Source: Welwitschia mirabilis
Taxonomy: Eukaryota; Gnetophyta; Gnetopsida; Welwitschiales
DNA length: 47,355 nucleotides
Direction of reading: 5' to 3'
Assembly (NCBI GenBank): GCA_051453625.1
Contig: JBOZIK010000001.1
Coordinates: 238,803,385 to 238,850,739, forward strand
Shown piece after piece: positions 10,553 to 20,620 of the stretch. A program made the translations under genes and the position numbers. Numbering within the stretch: position 1 is the first letter of the stretch; every line of letters starts with the position of its first letter. The notes under the pieces are model-generated. The model searched no databases. It saw nothing but the letters and a program-made list of their open reading frames with translations, and was not told the DNA's origin.

Positions 10553-11245
10553 NNNNNNNNNNNNNNNNNNNNNNNNNNNNNNNNNNNNNNNNNNNNNNNN
10601 NNNNNNNNNNNNNNNNNNNNNNNNNNNNNNNNNNNNNNNNNNNNNNNNNNNNNNNNNNNNNNNNNNNNNNNNNNNNNNNNNNNNNNNNNNNNNNNNNNNN
10701 NNNNNNNNNNNNNNNNNNNNNNNNNNNNNNNNNNNNNNNNNNNNNNNNNNNNNNNNNNNNNNNNNNNNNNNNNNNNNNNNNNNNNNNNNNNNNNNNNNNN
10801 NNNNNNNNNNNNNNNNNNNNNNNNNNNNNNNNNNNNNNNNNNNNNNNNNNNNNNNNNNNNNNNNNNNNNNNNNNNNNNNNNNNNNNNNNNNNNNNNNNNN
10901 NNNNNNNNNNNNNNNNNNNNNNNNNNNNNNNNNNNNNNNNNNNNNNNNNNNNNNNNNNNNNNNNNNNNNNNNNNNNNNNNNNNNNNNNNNNNNNNNNNNN
11001 NNNNNNNNNNNNNNNNNNNNNNNNNNNNNNNNNNNNNNNNNNNNNNNNNNNNNNNNNNNNNNNNNNNNNNNNNNNNNNNNNNNNNNNNNNNNNNNNNNNN
11101 NNNNNNNNNNNNNNNNNNNNNNNNNNNNNNNNNNNNNNNNNNNNNNNNNNNNNNNNNNNNNNNNNNNNNNNNNNNNNNNNNNNNNNNNNNNNNNNNNNNN
11201 NNNNNNNNNNNNNNNNNNNNNNNNNNNNNNNNNNNNNNNNNNNNN
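10553..11245. other. Assembly gap, 693 N
   Basis: Sized gap in the E2 leader between the palindrome cluster and the primer site. Confidence 0.95.
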
Positions 11246-11354
11246 ACCTAATTTAAGCTAATCTAAAAATAAAATACTAATTTAAATAAATAACTTAAAT
11301 AGAATATTCGAGATCTTATCTATTTAGTGATAATTCTCTAGCTTCTTGTGGCCT

Positions 11355-11372
11355 TTCCTAGTAATGATGCCA
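11355..11372 (-). promoter_or_regulatory. Primer-binding site of E2 (Asp-tRNA type)
   Basis: Minus strand TGGCATCATTACTAGGAA, three bases inside the 5' LTR end. The plant Asp-tRNA complement begins TGGCGCCGTTGCCGGGG. Nearly all differences are C-to-T or G-to-A. It primes minus-strand cDNA synthesis. Confidence 0.75.
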
Positions 11373-12103
11373 AAATGTTGCACTATGAATTTATACAATC
11401 CTAAGGTCCTTTAGGTAAATCTATGTATCAAATAACTTGTAGAAAAACATAGGCTAGTATAGATGGGAGTTTACCCAAATGTCATAATCCTAATAAAGGC
11501 ATTAGGCTCAGAGTTAAAGAATTGATTTCCAATGATTTCTTTTAGTATTTTATCTTTTAATAACTAAAAGGAAAGAAAGTAAATGCAATGCAGTGCAAAT
11601 GGATATGAAATGCAAATGGAAATGGAATGAATTCTATTAGTTCCTAATTCTTTTGTTATAAGAACTAGCTCTCTATAATTTAGATTAATTAAGAAGAGTA
11701 CTTAACTTATTCCTAATTAATATGAACCATAAGATAGACTAAGTAGAATAAGAAATGTAATATAAAATGGAAATGGAATAACAATGTAATCTAATACTAA
11801 CCAAAGTCAATATTAACAAAGGTTGCCCTTATGATCTAAATAAATCACAGTACTATCACTTAACTATATATAATTTAAACAATAAGGGACATACATAGAA
11901 TTAGAATAAAAATAGTAATTGTATTAATTCAAAGAACTGTTACATCCACTTACAATAAAATAGTAGAACCTCACTGGAAGATACTTAGCCTAACACTAAG
12001 GAAACTCCTTTCTATAACTACTAGATAGATCTCTTATTCTTTAATCTTTTGTCACAAGCATATATGGCCCAAAAGATGAACTAGAAGTAAGGAAAATAAG
12101 GGG

Positions 12104-12111
12104 TATTTATA
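12104..12111 (-). promoter_or_regulatory. TATA box of the E2 5' LTR
   Basis: TATAAATA on the minus strand about 616 bases into the LTR. Confidence 0.55.
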
Positions 12112-12451
12112 GTTTTACATTAAAAGTTCTAGAAATGTAACTATAAAAATCAGAAAGAAAACCCTAGCAGTCCAAGTGGGGTCCATGATCTCATTACAAG
12201 ATAATCTAGTCCCGCTTATATAAAATAATTATCATTCTAACTATTATGAGGATGACATTGGAGACAATGCCCCTTAATAAAAGATAGATAATCAGCTTCT
12301 TGCTCTATACTTAACCTCATATTTAGCTTTCAAAAGTGTTATCATCTCTCATATCGTAGGGACGACAATGTGGATGAAACCTCCTTAGAAAAGGTACTTC
12401 ATTGGCTCTAACCTCCAGTCCATATTATTATTGTAATAGGTAAGTACAATA

Positions 12452-12490
12452 CTGTCATCCCCTCTATTATGGAGACGATAGTGACGACAA
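12452..12490. repeat. Double palindrome in the E2 5' LTR
   Basis: CTGTCATCCCCTCTATTAT on the left faces GACGATAGTGACGACA on the right. Mispairs are mostly transitions. Confidence 0.55.
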
Positions 12491-12727
12491 CATATTTCAA
12501 AATCTCTTCAAGTAACATAAATTAGCCTTCTTCACCATTAGTCTTCCTTCAACATGCTAAGTATTAGAACATACCTAAAATACCTCCAATTATGCTCAAA
12601 ATTATGTGTTTCTGTAATCATCTCATCGAATCTCCATAATTATCAAAATTACATCCAAACCTATATAAATGTCCTGTAAAAGAACTTCAAAAACACCATT
12701 AAATTCCTACAAATTGGCATTACAACA

Positions 12728-12732
12728 CATAG
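12728..12732. repeat. Target-site duplication of E2, right copy (CATAG)
   Basis: CATAG follows the LTR end; its partner CATAA is at 3,982-3,986. Confidence 0.75.
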
Positions 12733-12879
12733 CATTTATTTTGAAACATAAATATGGAACTATAAAAAGAAAAACCTATGATATTATAGTTAAAAGTATA
12801 GTGCTATTATAGGTAAATATTCAAACTAATATCCAAACACTCACCTAATTAATGACAATATTTAAACTCTAAGCAACCT
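12728..12879 (-). other. E1 leader, proximal part
   Basis: Sequence between the E1 primer site and the E2 insertion point, with no gene. Together with 3,429-3,981 it makes up the interrupted E1 leader. Confidence 0.6.
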
Positions 12880-12897
12880 TCCCTGACATTGACACTA
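12880..12897 (-). promoter_or_regulatory. Primer-binding site of E1 (Asp-tRNA type)
   Basis: Minus strand TAGTGTCAATGTCAGGGA, three bases inside the LTR end, and the AAGG after it is also conserved. Against the Asp-tRNA complement, all but one difference are C-to-T or G-to-A. Confidence 0.7.
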
Positions 12898-12900
12898 ATA

Positions 12901-14162
12901 TGTTATAATGTGTATTTGTACAACATTATGCTTTAAAGAAGATATTATTATTTATAAATAAATAAAGATTTTTCATAACATAATATAATGATATAAATGG
13001 GAGTGATCCAAATATCATATTATCATTGAAGAAACATGCGGGAAGAGTGAGAATTAATTTTAAAATGAAATACTTACATACTTTAATAGTAAAAATAAAT
13101 AATAATGTAGAAAATAATAATGCAAACACCGTTATACAAATGAATGCAAGTCTATATTAAGTGCAACTTCTATCCAATTATTAAATGAACCTATTACAAA
13201 GATTAGTCTTGTATAATCTAGATCAATTAAGAAATACCATCATCAAATTCAGACTATCCTAAGCTATAAGATACATTAAATGAAATTAAAAAGTATGAAA
13301 GTTAATCTAGGAAAACAATATAATACACTTAAACTAACAATATTCAAACTTACCCAAGGTTATGCTCATAATCTATGTCACTAAAGAATCTATTATGAAA
13401 TTAAAAGCAACATAAAATATAAGGGATATGCACACAATAAGTATAAAAAATAGAATAAGTTCTTTAAATTATATTCAAATTAAGATCCATGTTACAAAGT
13501 AGCCATAACTTCATGAAGAAAGCACAATTCAACACTAAGGAAGGCAATTCTCTAAAATTATAATAGAGGAATCTTTGATCCTTTAATCTTCTATCATGAT
13601 AATTTTTTATATAAATAAAGACAAGAAAGATTAAAGGATTGAGTTAATACTTATTGATAAAAATAGAATCATAAACAATAAGACAAACAATTATGGACAC
13701 AATCCTAATAATTGCATAAGAAACATAGAGACAAATGGCTAAAGCTAGGTGAAGTTTAGTAAAGCGTTATTTCGGATGTCGTCCTTCTAGTTGACTAGAT
13801 GATATAAGAGATGATGCTATCTTATAAGAGTTCCACTTTAGCTACTAGATTGATTTACTTGATATCCTCCTTAGCTTAAGTATTTTTTAATTCATAAATT
13901 TATTTAGATGATGAGGTGAAAAATAGGCTTTCATAGATTTTTCTATGTAACTCATTAGCCTCTTTATTTATAAGACTTTTTCTTTAGATAGGAAATATTT
14001 TAAATTATTTCAAATGATATAAAATATAATGAAGATTGCATGTTTTTATGTCATTTATCTTATCTCTTCATTATGATTAAAAATTAGCATAAACCTATCT
14101 AATGTCCTACAAAAATGCTTAAAATACTCTATCAAATACATATAATTTGGTAGTGTAATGTA
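12901..14162 (-). repeat. LTR shared by E1 and E0
   Basis: 1,262 bases. The minus-strand end is CATTATAACA, followed by a primer site at 12,897-12,880, so it acts as the 5' LTR of E1. Its start is preceded by a polypurine tract at 14,176-14,163, so it is also the 3' LTR of whatever lies to the right. It is more like the B-type LTRs (22,785 and 44,656) than the A-type. Confidence 0.75.
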
Positions 14163-14176
14163 GCCCCTCACTTGGC
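14163..14176 (-). promoter_or_regulatory. Polypurine tract upstream of the shared LTR
   Basis: Minus strand GCCAAGTGAGGGGC, the least mutated copy of the family tract. Confidence 0.65.
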
Positions 14177-14619
14177 TTTATCAGTCTATAATAAAACCAA
14201 ACAAACAACCATGATTATAAGCTAAAATTTCTAGTAATAAATCAACTAAGGAATTTTAAAATAAACTTAAAAAATTTTCAAGAATATCAAAATGCAGAAT
14301 AGAAAATCCAAAAATAAATAACTGAACATTTTACTTGTATAGTAGAATTAACCATACTATCATCCTTATGATCATTTGGATGATGTCGGAGATGACAGAC
14401 TCAAAAATAAATATTGAAAAATAGAAGCCTAATTTTTTTTTAAAAGATAGTCATTAAATATATGGATAATTAATATTCCTCCACTAAAATGTATAGTAAA
14501 TAAAATATAATCATGGGTAATATAAATAGTCCTCAGCATGAAGTGTAAAAAAATGGTATGTAAAAGTATGCATAAAATCTGTTAATAAAAACATACATCA
14601 TGCTGATACTTAAATTAAG

Positions 14620-14620
<1 letters not shown>
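14177..14620 (-). other. 3' UTR remnant of E0 (no gene)
   Basis: Leads into the polypurine tract on the minus strand and carries one palindrome copy near 14,355-14,400. No coding signal is seen. Its right end is lost at the GT repeat and gap. Confidence 0.5.

Positions 14621-14691
<71 letters not shown>
14621..14691. repeat. (TG)n microsatellite
   Basis: About 35 uninterrupted TG units ending at an assembly gap. True length is unknown because the gap begins inside it. Open frames of Cys-Val or Thr-His repeats across it are artefacts. Confidence 0.95.
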
Positions 14692-14791
14692 NNNNNNNNN
14701 NNNNNNNNNNNNNNNNNNNNNNNNNNNNNNNNNNNNNNNNNNNNNNNNNNNNNNNNNNNNNNNNNNNNNNNNNNNNNNNNNNNNNNNNNNN
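14692..14791. other. Assembly gap, 100 N
   Basis: Unknown-size gap at the TG repeat. Confidence 0.95.
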
Positions 14792-15049
14792 GTCCATAGA
14801 ATGAGATGGATGATAGGCTTTTTACAAGTATTCATGTGATGCATTAGTCTTAATGTTTACAGAAATTTTACTTCAAATAGAAAATTCTGTAAACTACTTT
14901 AAATGTTATAAAATTTCATGAAGATTGCATATTTTTATTTATTTTTTCATAGCTCTTAATTATCATAGAAATCCAACATAAGCCTATTTAATATCCTCTA
15001 AAACTACTTAAAATACCCTATCAAATACATGCAAGCTAGTAATGAAATA
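14792..15049 (-). repeat. Truncated LTR (U3 end) of E0
   Basis: On the minus strand this matches the first 250 bases or so of the LTR at 12,901-14,162, including GTATTTGATAGGGTATTTTA and a GCAATCTTCAT segment. The rest is missing at the gap. Its outer end abuts plus-strand leader of B1 at 15,050, so the E0/E1 tandem was probably inserted into B1. Confidence 0.65.
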
Positions 15050-15603
15050 GTCCTCTTTGTTATCTAGATAACATAGATGAATGATGGTCTAATATTAGGG
15101 TTTTTCCTATTATGTTTCCATAGGTTTATTTTTGTTTTCTATGGCATAATATGTCAATACCATCTCCTTTATTATCTAGATAACACAGAAAGACTACTAA
15201 TAGTGTGTTTTTATTCTATTTTGATGTGTCTATTTTCTCTATTTTTTTATTTTTTATTTTTTAATCATTTAGGATATCATCTAGATTATGACTAAAATGA
15301 AAAACACACATACATTTTACTAAGCATGTAAGAACATGATAAAATTTGTTAAAAAGCTAAAACATTTAAGGGAATGAAGCTTAATTAGGGAAAATATAAG
15401 AAGGGTTATTTAATAAAAAAATTAAATTTAGGCATGCAACTCCTAGGTAGGTAATTTTCAAGATTTAAAGAAAATTTTTTCCACTTTTGTTATGTTAGAA
15501 TCAAATTTCTCAAAGAGCAATTGTGAAAATAATAGGATAAGAGAAAACTTACTTTATCCCCTTCTTCATTAATAGGTAGCACCACTTAAAAACATGATAG
15601 AAC
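15050..15603 (+). other. B1 leader (no gene)
   Basis: Matches 46,066-46,584 of E5 in order, including the CTATTATCTAGATA segment and the AAGCATGTA box. It contains two degraded double palindromes. The 72-codon frame at 15,077-15,295 is rich in Phe, Tyr and Leu from T-rich DNA and is not conserved as protein in E5. Confidence 0.65.
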
Positions 15604-17401
15604 CATTTAATTAAAATGTGAACATTACTATTGGAGAGTTAATTATTAAAATAAGACATGAAAAATAAAAATCCTTTAACTTACCTCCTAATGATGATAT
15701 AGAACTTAAAACTAAGATTTCTTCTTACTCATCCTTTTCATCTACTTCTAAGAATAATGATAAGAGACTACTTCAAAAAAAATTGGCTGAAATAGGAGTT
15801 GAATAAAGAAGGAGAAATAATATAAATCCTAAGAATAATGAAAATAGAATGCTTACAAAAATTTTTGAAGAATAATTCTAGGGAATACCAAATAGTGTTA
15901 AAACTAGAAATTGGAATCCTTCCTCTTTTCAACCATCTTATTTTTTTCATCCTTCTTTTCAAGCTAAATATCAAAATGATAATGATAATATGAAACATTT
16001 TAGAAATTTTACCTCATCTAATAAAACATCCTATAATGATTTTAGTGAATCTCAAATGATCTTCCATCAATTATCATGAAGAAGAAGATCCATTTACCAT
16101 GAGTTATGACTATGAACAAATAAATAACTATATTATAAAAATGGTTAATGAAATGAAAAAGAAGCAAGAAGATACCAACTAGAAGATGAAAATATGATTG
16201 AAGTACTTAAAAAAATTTTATTCCAAAGTCAATTATCTTAAGGTTCTTTACAGCTCAAAGCTATCCTACTACATCCCACCTTAAGAATCATGAGAAGGAT
16301 TTAGAAACAAGTAACAAAAATTGTTGGTTCAATATATAAAATGAAAGTATGCATCAACCCATACCATTCCACTTATTAGAAGATGGATAACAAAATTAGA
16401 TAAATGATGATTTAACTCCATTATTAAAAAATAAGGATGAATATGATTATTTATCAAATGATGAGTTAGGTTATACACCATTCAATTTCTATTAGAAAAA
16501 TAACAATGAAATAAAAGAATTAACTCATGAAAAATCTAAATATTCTTTAATCTATAACAAAGACAATAATCACAATTCTTCGTCTAATTAATGTAAAGAA
16601 TTGAAAAATAATGGCATTCAATAAAATAATGATGAGCAAGTTGAGGAAGATTATGATAATGATATCGAGATACTAGATTATATCCTTGGTTTTTACTTAC
16701 TTCATCATAAGGATGAAGGATTTCCAACTTTAAGAGAAGTCTAAAATATAAGATTAATGGAAAATTTATATAATGAAGAGAATAGAATGGATAATTTTAA
16801 TTATGAAGGGAGTCGTTCACCTATGTCATCTAAATAACAACCTAAGACAATAGTTACTAATACTACTTCAAAAAAAAAAAAAAAATGGAATTACAGTTTG
16901 GAACTCATTAAATTATTCAACAAATAGGAAGAAGAATCAACTCAAGAAATATTAGAAAATCTTTCATCATATAATGATGATAATGAGCACTTTTCTTTCT
17001 ATGATTTTTTAATGATATTTTTGATAAATCAACCAACTTTGAAAATGATAATAATTCTTAACAAACAAATCATGAGTACAATAAAAAAGAGAAATATATA
17101 GTCAATGATAGTGATAAAGAAAATGAAGAAGAGGGAGATATTAATAAGTATAATAATAAAGAAAGAATTCAATCAAATAATAATGAACTCAACAATGAGA
17201 AGGATAAGAATAAAAAAGAACTTATAGAAAATCAAACATACTTAATAGAGAATATAATTATACCTTATAAGAAAATAAACTAACTTAATAAGTCTACACA
17301 TACTTCTCCATCAGTTTGACTAATACTTTCATGTAAAACCTTAGATGATATCCATTCTTATACTTCTACTTTTACATATCTTATGATCTTAACAATGATA
17401 A

Positions 17402-17437
<36 letters not shown>

Positions 17438-17840
17438 GCTCTCTCTCTCTCTCTCTGTCTCCCCTCCTCCCCCCCTCCCCCCTTCTCCTTTTCTCCCCAT
17501 TTGAACCTTTAGATAATTCACCAAATTACATTCCTCTCCTTTATTTTAATGAAACACAACATTACCTTAAGGAATATCCTCCTAAAATATCTCAATCGTT
17601 TCCTTTTATAACTCCATGTAAAACTTAAAGTAACATCTTTTTCTCTTTTACAAAGTCCACTTTACCTTTTGCTTTTAATGATTACTCTTTTCAAGAACAA
17701 TACTTTGGATATCTTGGAACTTTAATTTGGGGTAAACCTTATTTTCTTGACCCAAATCCATGCTTAGAACTGAACTTAATGAGCTTCTTAAGTATAGTAA
17801 ACCTATCTTAATAGATCATCCTAAGAAGTTTCTTCTAAAG
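15604..17840 (+). pseudogene. B1 internal reading frame: gag N-terminus fused to an acidic Asn/Asp-rich protein
   Basis: The first part (about 15,604-15,770) resembles the gag N-terminus of E1 and A: a NxNxTxxELI segment, then FNLPPNDDIELK. It then departs from gag into SSYSSFSSTSKNNDKR, shared with E5 at 46,690-46,740. Further on come acidic segments (for example near 16,620-16,740 and 17,100-17,260), a possible coiled coil near 16,110-16,200, a CT microsatellite and finally ISQSFPFITP and TLIWGKPYFLDPNP, shared with E2. Stops and frameshifts occur throughout. No Gag core, zinc knuckle or enzyme motif is seen. The function is unknown; the architecture suggests a non-autonomous element that replaced gag-pol. 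Confidence 0.6.
17406..17462. repeat. (CT)n microsatellite inside the B1 frame
   Basis: About 25 CT units with a CGCG interruption near 17,436 and a GT near 17,457, followed by a C-rich tail to about 17,485. It makes an artificial Ser-Leu repeat in one frame. Confidence 0.95.
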
Positions 17841-17845
17841 CCTAG
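17841..17845. repeat. Target-site duplication of solo LTR S1, left copy (CCTAG)
   Basis: CCTAG directly before TGTTGTGATGCC. The right copy is CCTAA at 19,120-19,124. Confidence 0.75.
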
Positions 17846-19119
17846 TGTTGTGATGCCAATTTGTAGGAATTTGATAGTGTAATTTAAGTGCTTTTGTAGG
17901 AAATTTACATATATTTGGATACAATACTAATGATTATGAAGATCTAATAGGATGATTAGTAAAACATGTAATTCTTAGCATATTTACTGGTTTTTTAGGC
18001 TTATTCTGACACTACATATTTGGAAGAATACTTCATGATGCAAAATATTGATTTACCCTTGATATCGGAGATAAGAAAGACTATGGTTTACTATGTCATC
18101 CTAATGATAGACAAGAGAATAACATTGCTGACATGGACAGAAGCTACAGGGATGATAGTAGGGCATGAATATATTTTGACATAGGATGACATCCTCTATG
18201 TTGTCCTAATAATAGTCGAGATAAAAACTATTTTTGTATGGTTAGAAAGAAATATTTTTGTAATGGGGTCAAGTGATCCATGTGGGATGTTAGGGTTTCT
18301 TTTCCAACTTCTAAAGTTTAGTTTCTACAACCTTAATGAAAAACTATAAATACCCTTCCCTCTTTCATTTTTGTTTCCATCTTTTGTACATGATATTCTT
18401 GTGACAGAAGATTGAAGGGAAAGAGATCCATCCAGAGCTATAAAAAGAAGTTTCCTTGGTGTTAGGCTAATTCTGTTCTAGTAAAGTGTTGTTATTTCAT
18501 TTATAAGTGGATGTAAAGTTCTCTAGTTAATTCAAATACTCTCTTCAATTAATACAATTTCTATTTCATTTTAATTCTGTATGTCCCTTATGATTTATAT
18601 TAATCATAGTTTAATGTGACAACTCTGTGATTTATCTAGGTCATAAAGACAACATTTGTTAAGGTTGACCTTGTTTATTACTACATTTTTATTGCTTTTT
18701 CATTTCATTTTACATTGCATTTTATGTTTTACTTGGTATATCTCATAGTTTATGCTATTTAAGAACTAGTGAATACTCTTCTTAGTTGATCTAAATTGTA
18801 GAAAGGCTAGTCCTTATAACAGAAGGATTAGGAACTAAGAGAGTGCATTTTATTTCCACTTGCATTTCATTTTTATTCTCTTGCATTTCATTTTTATTCA
18901 CTTTCATTACATTTACTTATTTATTTCTTTCTAGTTTTTATAAGATAAAAGACTAAAAACATATTGGAAATCAATTCTCTAACTCTTAGCCTAGTGCCTT
19001 CATTGGGATTACAAAATTTGAGTGAACTCCCATCTATACTAATGTGTGTTTTCTATAAGTTATTTCATTTATAGATTTATCCAAAGAGCTTTAGGATTTC
19101 ATAAATTCACACCACAACA
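17846..19119 (+). repeat. Solo LTR S1 (A-type) inserted in the B1 frame
   Basis: 1,274 bases starting TGTTGTGATGCC and ending CACCACAACA, with TATAAATA at 18,345. There is no polypurine tract before it and no primer site after it; instead the B1 frame resumes on both sides. A 5-bp duplication CCTAG/CCTAA flanks it. This is the product of recombination between the two LTRs of a full element. It has one of the best preserved LTR starts, so it may be a later insertion. Confidence 0.85.
18345..18352 (+). promoter_or_regulatory. TATA box of solo LTR S1
   Basis: TATAAATA followed by CCC, 499 bases from the LTR start. The equivalents at 24,586 and 39,046 are 508 and 501 bases from theirs. Confidence 0.6.
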
Positions 19120-19124
19120 CCTAA
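19120..19124. repeat. Target-site duplication of solo LTR S1, right copy (CCTAA)
   Basis: Matches CCTAG at 17,841-17,845 with one G/A difference. Confidence 0.75.
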
Positions 19125-19990
19125 GATCTTTAATAGTATCATTTATGTCTCTCATGTTCAAGAACAAGCTTTGAATGAAATATGTGTTTCAAATTCTTTA
19201 CGTTATGAATTCGATAAGATATTATTTTTCCATGAGTTATATAAATTTTTTATCTCTTAAATTACTAATACAAAATACAATAGAATCATGCTAATTATAA
19301 AACTCCTTATTTTCTTAATAAAAATCCATTTCTTTAATTGAATGATAGAAAGTTCTTAATCTCATTAGATCTTCTAAAGAGCCCTCAAAATATTTTTGGA
19401 TGCTTTCTTTGAGTAATTTCTTGCATGCATTTTATGATTATTTGGGTCATTTTAATAAGAGATTATTCTTTAATGAGATATTTCAATTTCATCTCTTATT
19501 TAACTTTTTAAATTTATGCTATTAAAGTTTTATCCTTTTATTGTGTTTATATATAATTGATTTTACTAAAAATGATTGTATACCTTTTATGTTTTATCAA
19601 CGAGTGAATATTTGATTTCTTCCTTATTTTTCTAAGAGAATGCAATATATTATGATAATAGCTTTAGGAAATAGATCTTTCTTTTTATTTATTTTTAATA
19701 AAAGTGCTAAATAGATTTTAGGATTTTAATAAAACTTACTTTTAGTTTGCTTTGGTATTTTCTTTTGCTTTGTTGTTGTTTTGTCTTTGTTTTCGGTTTT
19801 TATTTTATTTTATAATAAATTAATCTCTAAATTATTAGGTTTTTAGTTTTTATAGAAAGTGCATTTTTATGACTTAGTTGAGATTCTTGATTTGAATCCT
19901 AGGAAAAAATTTTTAAAAAATGAATAACAGTTAAAAAATCCATGAGTTATCAAACCTTGAACATGATAGAAGAAATTATTTTAAAAGTTT
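19120..19990 (+). pseudogene. B1 reading-frame tail after the solo LTR
   Basis: Continuation of the B1 frame. A segment HFNKRLFFNEIFQFHLLF near 19,450-19,505 matches FNKRLFINEIYHFFLSY in E2 (about 8,075-8,030, minus). The region ends near 19,925-19,990 with ATGAGTTATCAAACCTTG-like sequence equivalent to the segment just after the integrase C-terminus in composite A (about 36,400). Several stops are present. I recognise no domain. It shares position and similarity with 7,414-8,221 of E2. Confidence 0.5.
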
Positions 19991-20396
19991 ACCTACCATT
20001 GTCTAAATTCTTTCTTAGCTAATTATTTTGGTGGACATCATGCTATCACTTAAACATCTTCTAAACTTAACTTATTTTTTACTCTATGATGTTATCATGA
20101 TTAGTAATTTTTACTTAGGTATTAAAGTGATAAAAATGAATTCACCCAATCTTAAGGCATCCAAATATCTATGAACTTCTTTTTGAAGGAAGATGTTTTG
20201 ATTTTTTGTGTTCTTTATCAATGGTATGAGTCTTTAGTTATTTGGGAGTGTTCTTTCTTATTTTTCATCTCATTTCTTCATCTTCACCTTCTAGAGTGCA
20301 TGGTTATGTGGGATTCATTTTAAGAAGTATATAGGTAAAAAAAAAAGAAAAAGAGAATAATGATCATGATCTATTGTTTCTGTGTTAAATACATAG
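19991..20396 (+). other. B1 spacer between frame tail and conserved block
   Basis: Non-coding. Matches 36,480-36,860 and 32,860-33,240 of composite A in order, including a GATTAGTAATxTTTACTT segment and a TTCTTTxTCAATGGTATGAG segment. This shows the 3' parts of A-type and B-type elements are the same family. Confidence 0.65.
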
Positions 20397-20620
20397 TCAT
20401 CATGATGTTCATCTAGGATAGATTTTTTTAAGAAGGATCATTAATAGTATTGATAGCTATGGAAACTCCACTCAGAGGTTAGTTGGCCATGCTTCATGTG
20501 TTCCTACTTCTTTGATAATGATTTTTCTTCACTCATCATGAATTAAAAATAAAATACTTTAAGGCTCTAGGATTAGTGATGTTCTAGTGTTATTAAAGGC
20601 ATTACTTGTTCTCTAGACTT
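20397..20620 (+). other. Conserved 3' block, copy in B1
   Basis: Matches the block at 36,862-37,123, for example GAAACTCCACTCAGAGG followed by GTTAGTTGGCCATGCTT. It is the most diverged of the four copies. Confidence 0.65.

Larger units (their letters stand above)
3987..12727 (-). mobile_element. Element E2: complete but decayed non-autonomous LTR retrotransposon (Ty3/gypsy-related)
   Basis: A full element on the minus strand. In element order it has a 5' LTR (12,727-11,376), a primer site (11,372-11,355), a leader (partly N), a degraded acidic frame (about 9,900-8,222), a tail resembling the end of integrase, a conserved 3' block (7,243-7,002), a long 3' UTR, a polypurine tract (5,505-5,490) and a 3' LTR (5,489-3,987). 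A CATAA/CATAG target duplication flanks it. No RT, RNase H core or protease is visible, so it must have relied on another element such as the family of composite A. It sits inside the leader of E1 and is therefore the younger insertion. Three of its gaps are assembly gaps, two of them flanked by duplicated sequence. Confidence 0.75.
11376..12727 (-). repeat. E2 5' LTR
   Basis: 1,352 bases. On the minus strand it begins TGTTGTAATGCC and ends AGTGCAACA, followed by the primer site. TATAAATA lies at 12,111-12,104. Double palindromes lie near 12,227, 12,338 and 12,452. It pairs with the 3' LTR at 3,987-5,489 by length and target duplication; numerous substitutions between the pair indicate an old insertion. 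Confidence 0.85.

Noticed and set aside
14533-14844. Open frames of Cys-Val or Thr-His repeats on both strands
   Set aside because: They are translations of the TG microsatellite and the N gap; there is no coding evidence.
15077-15295. 72-codon hydrophobic frame in the B1 leader
   Set aside because: The nucleotide sequence is shared with the E5 leader but the frame is not kept there.
17383-17628. 81-codon Ser/Leu-rich frame
   Set aside because: Its first half is a CT microsatellite; only the last 40 residues (SPNYIPLL to ITPCKT) are homologous to E2, and they belong to the broken B1 frame.
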